Source of the DNA: Prunella strophiata
Lineage: Eukaryota; Chordata; Aves; Passeriformes; Prunellidae
Reading direction: 5' to 3'
Length of the DNA stretch: 64,000 nt
Assembly (NCBI GenBank): GCA_036583965.1
Contig: JAZBQD010000015.1
Span: 89,577,809 to 89,641,808, forward strand
The position numbers were made by a program, and so were the translations under genes. The notes below the pieces were generated by a model. The model had not been told where the DNA came from, did no database searches, and was given only the letters and a program-made list of their open reading frames with translations. Positions 34,101 through 43,680 of the stretch are shown here, in pieces (position 1 is the stretch's first letter; each line of letters opens with the position of its first letter).

Positions 34101-36081
34101 AGTTTTCATTACCATTCCTAACACTCACAATTCACATGTGAGAAGTCAAGCTTACCTGGTGTAATTGTAAAAGGTTCCTTCTGCAGTGAGGACACATGCA
34201 TGGTCAGTCGGTCAACCTTCTTTTTCTCCCTTTTTCCTTCAACGATGAGACTCTTCTCTGCAAAAGACAGCTTCCTTAAACACAACATTCTTCATTGCAG
34301 ATCTGACTGACATGACAAGCAACACAACACTGACTCTTTTGAAATAGCAAATCAAAACCAGATGATGATATAACCAGGTACTATGACAGTTTCAGACCTT
34401 TGGCTAATAAGCCAACATGATTCTGTAGAGCTGCATGTACATAACTAGAAGTCTCTCTAGTTCTTCACCACAATCCTGTATCCAAGGTAACCTCCAAGAC
34501 AAGACTGGGCATTTCCTAAAGGTAACTTTCTAAAGTCACCACCATGATAGAGACTGCAGGACTATGTGTTTTCAGAAACCCATCCTTCTCTCCTTTCATT
34601 GCCTTTTTCAGGTACGGAAGTGCCCCTGTTTACACATTTTCCTTGGATGCTGCAGTCTGTATGCACACAGCTTCACACACAGTACTCTGAAGAAGAATAC
34701 TACCACCAGATGGGCAAAAGCAGGGTCCAGGATGCCTGCACACAGCTCTGTTTCCCACTACTGGACTGGAGAAACCACACATTTCAGCAGGAGAGGCAGA
34801 AGCACAAGTGCAGTGGGACTGCACCTCACATCCCAGGATACACAGAGAAGCTCTCTGCAGGGCACAATAATGAGTATCACCAATACAACAAGAACATTAT
34901 TCCCAGTAATTCTGGTACTGCTTACTAATGAATACATTTAGATTCTTTTACATACACCCTGCACATCACTAATTTAATTATACCACTCAGAAGTAAAAGC
35001 TAAAGTTTCACCTAAACATTTCATACTAAAATACTTGACCTCAAGTAACACTATCCTTAGAACTAAACAGATGGGCTGTCCTGGCTTTAACATCTGAAAG
35101 CAGCTTCAAAACCTGTATGAACATAATCAAAACCAGAGAATTTTTTTTTTCTGGAAATCCAATGCTAATTACTCTGCTGTTTTCCAAACAGCATAATCTG
35201 TCTTCTTTCTACTACCCTTCCTAAAGACAAACTTCAACTCTTTCAAAGATCCAAGAGCATCAAAACCAAGACTTGGTTTTCACTGTGCCACATTACAGCT
35301 CTATTTCCATGAATGCTTTCCTTTTGAAAACAGATGCCTAGAGAGTTCACAATAGAAATTAACATTCTTGCATAGTAGTTCCTTCATCTTGTTTTGTTCT
35401 CCTTGACTACCTTCAATCACATGCCAAGACAAAAAACTTGCCTTGCTTGCTCATCCTATCCATATTGCCACAATTTTTTATTACCAAAATTAGTCTACAG
35501 GAATTTCCACTGACCCAATATAATTACATTTAGATACCCAGAAAATTAATTCACTGTAGTTAAGCAAAGACATCCATATTGTTTCCAAAACTACTGCACA
35601 CTTAAAAGTTTCTCTTTTGCAAACACAGATCACTTCAGAGTGTAACTGGCAAAAAATAATTTGATAAGGGACACCACCTCCTATAATCATCAAAAAATTT
35701 ACACATCAAGAAAAAAATCCCTAGTGGTCCAGGATGCTGGCAATTCCTTAAATATTTTCTGAGATAAATCAGCACCACTGTTTTTAGCATTGCCTGTTGT
35801 AGGCTATTGGAAAGCTATTACGACCCATGAGACAGATGCACCATGAAATCTCCTCAATAATTGTACAATTAGCCAAAATCACAGGAGACTGCATTCAATA
35901 GCCTGGCATTCATTAAAGAACAACTTATTCAATGCAAAAAAAAAGTACCCTTTTCTTCTTCCTCTTCCTCCTCTTCTTCATCTTCATCACTTTCCTCAGC
36001 TTTGTTTTCAGTTTCAGGTTGTTTCTCATCTGTTTTTTCTGACGACATTGTATCTTCTTTTGATGAATCAACAGAAGACAT
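22119..36081 (-). CDS. DEK: DEK, chromatin-architecture proto-oncoprotein (complete)
   Basis: Ten coding exons on the minus strand (36081-35949, 34257-34156, 33645-33536, 31663-31569, 30153-30033, 28967-28785, 26973-26841, 24573-24425, 23134-23066, 22130-22119) join into 368 codons with no frame break (human DEK has 375). Order: a serine/acidic N terminus with nine consecutive glutamates (35-43); the KSLIVEGKREKKKV segment; the pseudo-SAP/SAP region (about 70-190) with EIERIQFFLSKKKTDELRNL and MLKSICEVLDLERSGVN; a long lysine-rich, acidic-serine tail (188-300) with several phosphorylation-type S-E/D runs; and the C-terminal winged-helix-like DNA-binding domain (about 300-368) ending in LIS. 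DEK binds cruciform and supercoiled DNA and histones in the nucleus and acts in chromatin structure, mRNA processing and proliferation. It is tail-to-tail with KDM1B. The start is the first ATG of the N-terminal exon, in context caccATG. Confidence 0.97.
23066..23134 (-). CDS. DEK: DEK coding exon 9
   Basis: The exon has 23 codons with phase 0 at both ends, acceptor ttctgtag and donor gag/gtaaaga. It encodes VYEKYPSYDLSDRKDFIKKT and VKE. Confidence 0.97.
24425..24573 (-). CDS. DEK: DEK coding exon 8 (C-terminal domain)
   Basis: The exon has 149 bases, phase 1 to phase 0, with acceptor tatttag and donor gag/gtaaata. It encodes ESESEDSSDDEPLIKKLKKP, then PTDEELKETVKNLLANAN and EEVTMKQICKE, the start of the C-terminal winged-helix-like DNA-binding domain. 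Confidence 0.97.
25660..26350 (-). mobile_element. CR1-derived LINE fragment, copy 2 of a near-identical pair
   Basis: The same GC-rich CR1-derived sequence as at 17958-18635, in the same orientation, about 7.72 kb away. It lies in the DEK intron between coding exons 7 and 8. It also keeps a little of the CR1 3' terminus (gtgggaaaggactctggag) that copy 1 lacks. Both copies stop at almost the same point on the other side (ttttcagca, then tggcaag), unusual for independent CR1 insertions with random 5' truncation. Confidence 0.85.
26841..26973 (-). CDS. DEK: DEK coding exon 7 (basic linker, poly(T) acceptor)
   Basis: The exon has 133 bases, phase 0 to phase 1, with donor ag/gtaaatg. It encodes PPRKASKRERSKKTTSKTKK and continues to KKADSSTTKKNQNSSRK. 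The acceptor is gtag, and its whole polypyrimidine tract is an uninterrupted run of 27 T on the minus strand. Skipping this exon would shift the frame because its length is not a multiple of three. Confidence 0.95.
26978..27004. repeat. A27 homopolymer (T27 on the DEK strand)
   Basis: Twenty-seven uninterrupted A on the plus strand. On the minus strand it forms the polypyrimidine tract directly before the acceptor of DEK coding exon 7. Confidence 0.95.
27981..28221 (+). mobile_element. CR1 LINE 3'-end fragment
   Basis: Plus-strand CR1 order: atggttttaaactgaaggag, tgagggtggtgaaacactg, actgcccagagaggctgt, attgcactagatgac, then ttccaacccaaactattcca and tgatt. It is a diverged copy in the intron between DEK coding exons 6 and 7. 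Confidence 0.88.
28785..28967 (-). CDS. DEK: DEK coding exon 6 (charged linker)
   Basis: The exon has 61 codons with phase 0 at both ends, acceptor gtctctcag and donor gag/gtaatga. It encodes PLPKSKKTQSKGGKKE, then KAKRTKYPEILSDESSSEED and a further acidic-serine run. The basic stretch followed by S-E-E-D clusters matches the nuclear-localisation and CK2-type phosphorylation region of DEK. Confidence 0.97.
30033..30153 (-). CDS. DEK: DEK coding exon 5 (SAP box)
   Basis: The exon has 121 bases, phase 2 to phase 0, with acceptor cccctacag and donor aag/gtgagat. It encodes FRNAMLKSICEVLDLERSGV and continues to RILNFLMHPKSSGK, the SAP box helices that bind DNA. Confidence 0.97.
31569..31663 (-). 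CDS. DEK: DEK coding exon 4
   Basis: The exon has 95 bases, phase 0 to phase 2, with acceptor tctgttctag and donor aa/gtaatga. It encodes VASLKKNVGQFSGFPFEKGS and continues to KKKEEMLK, with the last lysine codon split. The phase-2 junction joins exactly to the next exon. Confidence 0.96.
31928..31979. repeat. 29-bp imperfect tandem duplication
   Basis: The segment ttagaatgaactgcatgatg with its following bases recurs 29 bases later with one substitution in the shared core, in a DEK intron. Confidence 0.8.
33536..33645 (-). CDS. DEK: DEK coding exon 3
   Basis: The exon has 110 bases, phase 1 to phase 0, with acceptor attgtttcag and donor act/gtaagaa. It encodes GKGQKLCEIERIQFFLSKKK and continues to LHKLLYNRPGT, the start of the pseudo-SAP DNA-binding region. 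Confidence 0.97.
34156..34257 (-). CDS. DEK: DEK coding exon 2
   Basis: The exon has 102 bases, phase 1 to phase 1. The acceptor is cttttgcag; the donor is ccag/gtaagct. It encodes EKSLIVEGKREKKKVDRLTM and continues to SLQKEPFTITP, a near match to vertebrate DEK just before the SAP region. Confidence 0.96.
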
Positions 36082-36092
36082 GGTGTATGCTT
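35949..36092 (-). CDS. DEK: DEK first coding exon (ATG at 36081)
   Basis: The minus-strand acceptor is ctttctacag, followed by 11 bases of 5' UTR and ATG at 36081-36079. The exon encodes MSSVDSSKEDTMSSEKTDEK, then a glutamate run written in mixed GAA/GAG codons and a final lysine. It leaves in phase 1 through donor aagg/gtact. A second in-frame ATG sits at codon 12, but the first has the better context and fits the human N terminus in position. Confidence 0.93.
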
Positions 36093-37781
36093 CTGTAGAA
36101 AGAGTCAGGGGAAACCATCATCAATAGAACAACTTCCATAAAAACCACGGGAATCTTGCTTTCAAAAGTTATCTCCTTGTGCAGGAGAAGCAGTGTGCTG
36201 GTACTGTGATTGTTCACATTCTCTAATCACTAAGGTGTTTGGCATACACACAACTTTTCAGAACAAGCTGACATCTATTCTGCAATTAGTCTGGTTAAGA
36301 GCACTCTAAAAGGTTATAAATTCTCTTCACACACAAGTCTTCAAGCTGCTTTTGTGAAGAATTTGGAAACACCCACTTAAAGCAGCTGATACTGTTATCT
36401 ATTAAAAACTGCAGTGTTTTAAGATATCACCATTTTACAGCACCCTGCTATAAACTTAATACTTATTTTTGATCACGGTTAACTATGTATGCAAGTTTCC
36501 TAGTAACTTAAACAAATTACTTATTTAGATGGGAAATGGGAACAAAAACATTAAAAAAAAAAAAAAAGTTGCAAGCAGTTCAGGAAAGAATTAACAGTGC
36601 TTTCATAACCCAGACAGCTGCTGCATCTCTAGGCATGAAAATACTTCCTGGTTTTAATTTGCAGATCTACAACAAAAAGGAATAAATGCTTCATACTTAG
36701 CAGATTTAAGAGTCTTTTCTTAGCATCTGAAGTGGCCTATATGTAAACTTTAAAACTAAAATATCTTAGTTATACATGTACCATTTCCCTACTAACAGAA
36801 AACATCTACCCAATAGAGCAAGATAACCATATGTCTCATTTTTTAAAATTCTAGCTTTCAAAAATTTACACCATTTAAATCTGGAACAGAATTTCACACA
36901 ATTAACCATATTCTTCTTGCAAGACTAAAGCCAGTATTATCTGCAAGAGATCAGGTGCAATAAATACCACTTAAATCTGCTGCTTATGTGAGGCATTAGT
37001 AGGTGCCAGAGATCAGTCTTGTTCCAAATGACAGAAAACATGGGTTAATATTTACTACCAATAGTACGGGAAAAAGTAAAGTTTCCTGGCTAAATCATCA
37101 GGGAAAAATACATCCTTCAGGGTATTACTACCAGTATTTCATTTGTAGTAAGTAATCTGGCATTTCAGTAACCTAGCATTTTCATTTTACTTGAAGGCAT
37201 GAGTAAAAGCAAGAGAAGCACTACAAGCTGTCTTTCCTTCCCCTTTCAATGGGAACAGAAGGGGAAAAGGAAAGTTGAGAGAGACTTCTTAGCTTTCCCC
37301 CACCTGAGTTCGGGACGACGTTTTGCTTAGGAAAAAAGGGTTCTGGGATCCACCTTTACCGGGACAGGGTTTCCCGCCCTCGGCTCGGGCTTTTCACACG
37401 GGGACTTTCCAGCTATCCCCCCTTCCCGATTTGTAAGCTGGCCGCCGGGGCAAACCGACGGCGATGCGCAGCGCCCGGGGGCGCCGGCGGCCAAGGCGCC
37501 ATCGCCTCCCCGCTCCAGCGGGGCTCAGGACCGCTCCCGCCGCAGGACACGGCAGCACCCAGGACACACCTCGGGCAGGGGCCAGGGGGACGGCAGCCCC
37601 GGTGACAAGCGCCCCGCGCACGGCGCGTCCCCGGGGCGGGACGGGACGGGACGGGACGGGAGCCCGGCGGCGCGGCGGCCGCGTTTCATTTCTCCTCGTC
37701 ACACTCCGTCCCCGCTCGGCTCGGGCGCGGCGAGGCGGGACCGCTCTCGGGCGCCGTTACGGCCATGGCGGCAGGACCCAC
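36093..37781. other. DEK intron 1
   Basis: The intron between the presumed non-coding exon and the first coding exon: AT-rich over most of its length, then GC-rich from about 37300 where it enters the CpG island. It contains the GGGAC repeat at 37637-37661. Confidence 0.5.
37637..37661 (+). repeat. GGGAC pentanucleotide repeat (G-quadruplex-capable)
   Basis: Five G3 runs spaced by AC on the plus strand, which is the DEK template strand, about 120 bases after the putative exon 1 donor. Four G3 runs with short loops meet the usual G-quadruplex motif. Confidence 0.85.
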
Positions 37782-37960
37782 CTCAGCACGAGCCCCGGCT
37801 CCCTCCTCAGGCGCGGCGACAGCAGCTGAAGGCGGCAGTTACTGCTGGGACGAGGCGGGTCCGGGCGCAGCCCCACAGCCAGCAGCCACTCTTGCCCTTT
37901 CCCTCTCCTTCTGCCTCTTCCCTCCCTCCCGGAATCAACAAGGTTTTCAAAATGGCGGGT
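37782..37960 (-). other. DEK: Probable non-coding exon 1 of DEK
   Basis: On the minus strand the island contains a splice donor ctgag/gtgggtc at 37782/37781. The first coding exon starts 11 bases before its ATG with a clear acceptor, so a separate 5' exon must exist, as in other vertebrates. The 3' end is supported by the donor. The 5' end (transcription start) is a guess within the island. Confidence 0.5.
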
Positions 37961-38299
37961 TCTCGGGCGGCGAGGAGGAAGCGGGAAGGCGGCGGCCAAT
38001 CAGCGCCCGCGGCCCCGCCGGCGCGGGGAGGGCAGGGGAGGGTGCGCGTCACGCCCGCCCGCCCGCGCTGACGTCAGGCCGCGCGCGGCGGCGGGCGCGC
38101 GCTCCCGCTGAGGGGAGCGGCGGGAGGTTGCGTTTTCCCCGATAAAACCGGCACCGTCCGTAATGCAGCGGCTTAAAAAAATAAAGCTTTAAAACAAGGA
38201 ATCAGCACCTCTTCTCGTGCCTAAATTGGGCGGTGATTAATATGTGCTCCCCAGACTATCTTCTGTACGCAGTATATGAATTGTAGTGTTTCCCAAGAC

Positions 38300-38475
38300 C
38301 CCTGGCACAGGTTGCCCAGAGAAGTTCTGGATGCCTCATCCCTGGAAGCGTTCAAGGCCAGGTTGGATGGGGCTCTGAGCAACCTGGGCTAGTGGAAGGT
38401 GTCCCTGCCCGCATCAGCTAGGCTGGGACTAGATGCTCTCCAAGGTCCCTTCCAACCCAATCCGTTCTACGCTTT
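38300..38475 (+). mobile_element. CR1 LINE 3'-end fragment
   Basis: A well-preserved CR1 3' end on the plus strand: tggcacaggttgcccagag, gatgcctcatccctggaagc, ttcaaggccaggttggatgg, ggtgtccctgccc and aaggtcccttccaaccc. It sits directly upstream of the DEK CpG island. Confidence 0.95.
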
Positions 38476-39330
38476 TAAGTATTTAGTAGTATTTGTGTTA
38501 CACGCATACCCTACTTTTACTACCACTTCTACGTGACTATGCTTCACGCGCGCCTACGACGAACAATTCCCAGGGAGCGTGGCATTCTTCCCACTTCCCC
38601 TGCATTACTCCAGCGCGGCTCCTCCCCGCGGGGGCTGGCGCAAGGCTCCCGTGCCCGGCTGCGGCTCCGTGCGGGGGATCCCGGCCGCGGTTCCCTGCGG
38701 AGGATCCCGGCGGCGGTTCCCTGCGGGGGATCCCGGCCGCGGCTCCCGGCGGAGGATCCCGGCCGCGGTTCAGTGTGGGGGATCCCGGCCGCGGTTCCCT
38801 GCGGAGGATCCCGGCCGCGGCTCCCGGCGGGCGGCGCTGGGCGGGCCCGCGGCGCTGCAACGGCCGCGGCTCGCGCGGGCCGCGGCGGGCCGGGGGTTGC
38901 GGCCAACGGGAGGGGGAACGGCTGAGGAGCGAGGTCGCCTCTTTTGCTCCTGCAAAATGTAGGGTCATAGGCGGCCTCCGAAAGAGCCGAGGGGCCAGTC
39001 CCACTCGCTGAGGACTGCGAGTGCGCTGTGCCAGGCTGGTCACCACGTTGCGTTCAACAGGAGTCGAGAGTACACAGGCGGTATGTTGCAGGACAGCAGC
39101 CCGAACTAGGCAGTGCAGGTGACGTGTCTGAAAGGCGTGTTATCCCAAGAGCAGCTTCTCGGATAGTGTGAGGAGCTGCAGGTATATAGCTCTTACTTTG
39201 GGAGGGACCAGGTAAAGGGACAGTAACAGAGGGGAAATTGTGAATTGTTCATCCTCGATGCATGTAAAACATAGTCCCGTAGAATTGGTAGTAAACCCAG
39301 GAAATAACACAAATACTACAAAATATTTCA
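38476..39330. other. GC-rich tail upstream of DEK, apart from the minisatellite
   Basis: GC-rich around the minisatellite to about 38970, then falling to ordinary composition. No exon is recognised. Open frames up to 172 residues cross the minisatellite but lack any family signature. Confidence 0.5.
38657..38828. repeat. 26-bp GC-rich minisatellite, about 6.6 units
   Basis: Six 26-base units run from 38673 to 38828, preceded by a partial unit (38657-38672). Core: GGATCCCGGCCGCGG. Units alternate between a GGGGG and a GGAGG start, a 52-base higher-order period. Tails vary between ttccctgc and ctcccggc. Because 26 is not a multiple of three, the array opens long frames on both strands, which I do not regard as genes. 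Confidence 0.95.
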
Positions 39331-39333
39331 AAA

Positions 39334-39490
39334 GAATCAAAGAATGGATTGGGTTGGAAGGGACCTTAAAGGTCATCAGGTGCCAATCCCCCTGCCATGG
39401 GCAGGGACACCTTCCACTAGCCCAGGTTGCTCAGAGCCCCATCCAACCTGGCCTTGAACACTGCCAGGGATACCTGCTCTGGGCAATCTA
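39334..39490 (-). mobile_element. CR1 LINE 3'-end fragment
   Basis: On the plus strand it reads gaatggattgggttggaagg, gaccttaaaggtcatc, cccctgccatgggcaggg, cttccactagcccaggttgc, ccatccaacctggccttgaa: the reverse complement of a CR1 3' end. It is well preserved and opposite in orientation to the copy 0.9 kb away. Confidence 0.95.
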
Positions 39491-42400
39491 TAGGATAAAG
39501 ATATTAGGAAATACTACAGTTTATATGCTGTGTACGAAAGGATAGTCTGGGGAGGGTATATTAATCACCGCCCAATTTAGGTAAGAAAGATGCAGATTTC
39601 TTATTTTAAAGCTTTTTTTTTTTTTTTTTTAAGCTGGTGCAATTACAGATGGTGGTCATTTTGAAAAGGAAAATGTAAATTATTTACCAGCAATATGTAA
39701 TTAGACAAGCTTATTTCTAACACACAATAAGGAGACAAAAAATATCATTGAGCCATGGGCTACACAAATGGCATGAGACAGATGTTTGAAGACAACAGAC
39801 TACTTCCTATAAAATGAATAAGTTTGGATTAATTCAGAATTGTGACAGAAGACATCCAAAGGCTGTGCTTCAGGTTGTGATGATAAATTAGATCATCATT
39901 TGGTAAAGAGGGATGTATTTACCCAATGGAGATGATTTGCCTAACTGAATTACGTATGTTGATATTCCACATATACTGCATTAGATGCACCTTCATCTTG
40001 AGGAGAAATAGAAGATAATAGTTTCACTGATCATTTTAGTGGAGTCATACCACTTTAGTAGCTGACAGACCCTTAAACATAAACCAAATCCAGTAATTTA
40101 GGAATTTATATTCTTGGTGCAGGTAAATTTAATTTTGTCACAGGATCCTCTGGCAGAACTTCAACAGCTATAACTTCTCTTGATTGTGTTTTTTGAAACC
40201 TCTGCCCTTCATAGTATCTTTTTGATTTACAGCTTTATGGAGTAGTTTCAGTATGCATTCAACAGTTTAATAATTGTTTGTTGCATCTCCCAGATAAGAC
40301 TGAGACAATATGGGTTAAGAAGAATTCAGAAAAAATCTGCAAAGCTATAATTTGGGAGAAGGAGGGGACTAATTTGAAAAAAAAAAATCAGATATGTTGT
40401 AAAGGGAAATTTCTTCATTCAAGAAAATAGTTTGAAACTAGTTTGTCTTCTCATTCTGACTATGAGTAAGAATGCTGATTCTCATTATACTGCTTTGGGA
40501 TGATATGCTGTATCAACAGTTCTATACTGCTGTCTTCTCCCATTCTGAGGAAGTTCACTTAAGAATATTATTTCAGGTGAAATTTGAAAGACCTGGATGA
40601 GATAATAGTATTGGGATAAAATATTAGCATTATCTAAGGTGTTTAGACAGTGTAATGAAAGGTTCTAAATGCAACCTAAAATCCTCGGTCCTGGAAGAAG
40701 GACAAATTGGAAGGGGGTAAGTAATTTTAACCAGTTCTTAAGAGCTGCTTCCTATAGCCTGCTCTCCTTATTCCATCACAGAGAGCATGCTTCTCTACTG
40801 TCAGAGTCCTAATGTTAAGGACACACTGAGTTTTGACAGCTAGCTCCATCTGCAGATGCCAGTTCTATGAAACACAGTTCTCCTGGAGGTACCTGGGGCT
40901 CACTTTTAGATATCAAAGGGTACGTTTCTCAGACATCATAGCTCGGAAGCATTAAATGGTGAAAACTGGTTTGAGGGGGCTGTAAAAAGGGGCAGCTTCA
41001 TGTTTCAGCATACATTACAAGCTTGTATTTTATGCTGAAGTGCACCAGGCAGTGCAGTTTTAAACATGGTCACCAGCTGCTGTTAATTAATAAAACCAGC
41101 TCTTTTCAGTTAGTTCAGAGCAGCTTGTATTAGCAAGCAATGTTTATTAGCTCTCAGTATAGAGCATAAAACAACGTATGAGAAGCTTTTGGGAGCAGAA
41201 ATGTAGGCTTCCCTTTACAAAGCCCCCCAGGGTTGCCTTTATTTTGTTTCCAAAGTGACCTGCTTACTGCAGTGTCCTGCCATCAACACAGAAACTGGCA
41301 AGTCTGCTGTGGGCAAAACTACAGGAAAGGTCATCTGTGGATTGCAGAGAAAGTGCCCCACATCAAAGTAGACACTAAGTACCTCTCATTTGGAATTTTA
41401 TCCACAGAGTAAAATACCACAGCAACAAATGATGGGATGCTACTTTTCTAGTAATGTAGGTACTGTTGCTTTGTGTTCTTGTATGAGTCATTTAAATGTA
41501 TATATGTGTGTGTGTGTCCACACTTCAGGGTTTTTTTAACAGTCATGTGACAAGGTTTCCTAGAAATGTCAAAATGCCCGACCTGTGAAATTCTGAGAAA
41601 ACTCTGTGCAAATGCCAAGTACATCTTTGTTACCATTAGAAGCAGTGTGTGGCTTTTGAATCTAAGGGTTATTTAATCGCTGCTGAAAGCAAGAATCTAA
41701 ATATGAACCAATGATTGTGCTAATTAATACTATTCAAAAGACAAGAACTTGAAAACTATTTGGGTAATATGCAGTTAAGTTGTGATGTGATCAATAACAT
41801 AAGCTGAGAATCTTCAGGTGTTCACTGCATATTTGTGCAAGGTATTTTACATTTATTGACTGATAATAACATTCAATTTGCACAGTGTTTCCTAAAGGGG
41901 TCCTGCATCCTACATTAATTTCCTTTTTTAAGCCCCATCTAAGGGTTTCAAGATTAGCAGGCTATTGCATCCATCATCAGGCTTGTCATGCCTGATCCTT
42001 AAGAAGCTTCAAGAGTTGTCCCTGTAAATACAAATACTTACAAACATGAAATGTGTAATCAGTATGAAATCAATCTAAACAGATTCACTATACTTTAGAA
42101 ATCCATTTTTGTACTACGATTCAGGGTAAGTATGTGCAAGATTCAACAAAATTGTGAAGTATAAAGAAACATCAGAGACAGACAATGAATCAAAGTAATA
42201 TATAAAGGCTTGTTTTTCATCTGTGTCTGAATGACAACACTGATGTGCTGTCAAGACTGACCTCTGTGTGGGCATTTCTGTTTACCTTCCACTTACCACG
42301 AAGTTAAATCTTACTTTGCAGGGTTTGAAAATTACCACTTTGTGTGTGTTTGGGAAGTCCTACAACTGTGTGTTCAGTCAAAGCGTGCATGTCTTTTATG

Positions 42401-43100
42401 TGTTCTATGCAGTACTTAGATCTACTGCTAGATGCAGTATTTAGAAGAAGAGCCTGGGAACTGTGCACAGAGGACCTGTAGCTCTGGTAGGCAACAGTCC
42501 TAAAGAGCTCTGCTCTGCTGAGCTCTCCCAAGGAGAGGGGTGTAAAAGGGCCCTTGCTTTAGAGTCCCACCCACTTCTCACCATCGAGCTGTGTTCACAG
42601 GATGGTTTCCAGAGCAAAGCATGGCAAGGACACAATCTGACCCGCAGTGAATGCTCACTCAGTTACCGGCCTCCTGCTACCTTGGGAGAGCGTTGCAATG
42701 AATAGTGCGTGGATGTGCCAGCGAGCTATGCAAATGTTATGTAACTCACACTTTGGAAAAAGAAACACTGTCCATTCATTTATGCCTTAAAGGTTTGAGT
42801 CTGTAAATTTCTACTTGACAAGTCCATAGGTATTTGTACAATTCATTTACAATTACACATTTTTGAACTTACTGAAAATGGAAAACATTGCTGGGGCTAT
42901 TACTGTTTTCTACTAGGAGTTTGCACTTAGACCATCAAGTTGTACGACAAGGTGAAAGTGGTGGTTTTCCACATGCATTGTATGTAAGTATTGGCAACCT
43001 CTATTAAAAAACCACCAAAGAACTAAAGATGAGAAAAAGGAAAACACTGTGGCTTTCTAATAATTTAAAGTGATCTTGGTAATAACTTGTCTTCCTGACA
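39491..43100. other. Intergenic, AT-rich
   Basis: No gene or identified repeat family. It contains an 18-base poly(T) (39613-39630) and a short TG run (about 41501-41517). Confidence 0.6.
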
Positions 43101-43680
43101 TGATATAATTCGACCCTGTCCAGAAGACAAGAGGCTTTTCTTTCCCGAGCGAGTTCCTCCCCCCGCAGCCGCCCGGTAGCGGTGGGACCCACCCGGCACC
43201 GAGCCTTTCCGCCGCCGCGTTCGGGACGTGGAAAATGAATTTGTCCTTTGTGGGAGGCGGCGGCGGCAGCACCGCCTGCAGCAGCACGCCCGGGGCCGCC
43301 ACCGGCAGCAGCCCCGGTCCCTGCGCTCCGCCAGCCCCGGAGCTGGGGCAGATGCGCGACGCGGGAGAGGAGCTGCGAGGGCGGCAGGACCCGAGCGCTT
43401 CCCAGGGGCTCGCAGCAGCTCCCCGGCCGCCTTCCCGCGGGATACCGCCCCGGAGTGCCGCCCGCCCCGCTCCCAGGGCAGGAGGAACCCGCGGCCGGGC
43501 AAAGGTAGGGAGCGGCAGCGGGCGCCGCGCCCGGGCAGCGGGAGGCGCTGCGCTCCCAGCGGCGGAGCCGCGCTCCTCCCCGGGGACACGGCACGGGTAG
43601 GCGCCGAGCGGCACCTGCCAGCGCGGGGAAGGGAGCTGAGCTCCTTCCCGCCTTGTCCCGAAGCTTTCAGGTGAAGAGGA
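43100..43680. promoter_or_regulatory. Second CpG island, probable promoter and first exon of the next gene
   Basis: An isolated GC- and CpG-rich block in AT-rich DNA, about 5 kb beyond the DEK island. On the plus strand it ends with a good splice donor, ctttcag/gtgaaga (43670/43671); weaker donors occur at 43504 and 43593. Known vertebrate gene order beyond DEK has RNF144B on the strand opposite to DEK, with a non-coding first exon, so a plus-strand RNF144B promoter is a reasonable guess. No RNF144B RING-IBR-RING sequence is visible in the window. It could equally be a long non-coding RNA promoter or an alternative DEK-side element. Open frames up to 196 residues here look like composition effects. 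Confidence 0.5.

Larger units (their letters stand above)
22131..36092. other. DEK introns between coding exons, contents
   Basis: Nine GT-AG introns of about 0.6-2.4 kb. Recognised contents are CR1 copies at 25660-26350 and 27981-28221, a 27-base homopolymer at 26978-27004 and a short tandem duplication at 31928-31979. A somewhat GC-richer stretch at 34560-34930 has overlapping open frames of 120-125 residues but no recognisable family, and is probably a decayed repeat. I saw no snoRNA or miRNA that I could defend. Confidence 0.6.
37300..38200 (-). promoter_or_regulatory. DEK: DEK CpG-island promoter
   Basis: A very GC- and CpG-rich block flanked by AT-rich DNA, at the 5' end of DEK. Visible elements are a CCAAT box (ccaatcag, 37996-38003), an aaaatggcggg YY1-type site (37950-37960), an E2F-like gcgggaa (37981-37987) and a perfect palindromic CRE, tgacgtca (38069-38076). 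NF-Y and YY1 control of the human DEK promoter is established, so the CCAAT and YY1-type pair fits. No TATA box is placed suitably. Some elements could also serve a divergent transcript. Confidence 0.8.

Noticed and set aside
34564..34941. Two overlapping frames of 120-125 residues in a DEK intron
   Set aside because: Two frames open over the same stretch suggest local base composition or a decayed repeat; no protein family is recognisable.
38493..39046. Several overlapping open frames of 120-172 residues on both strands
   Set aside because: They run through the 26-bp minisatellite and GC-rich island in multiple frames at once. The proteins are arginine/proline/glycine repeats with no family signature, as expected from repeat and composition.
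43004..43674. Open frames up to 196 residues on both strands in the second CpG island
   Set aside because: All six frames are unusually open because stop codons are rare in GC-rich sequence. No domain, no consistent splice structure and no conserved motif supports any of them.
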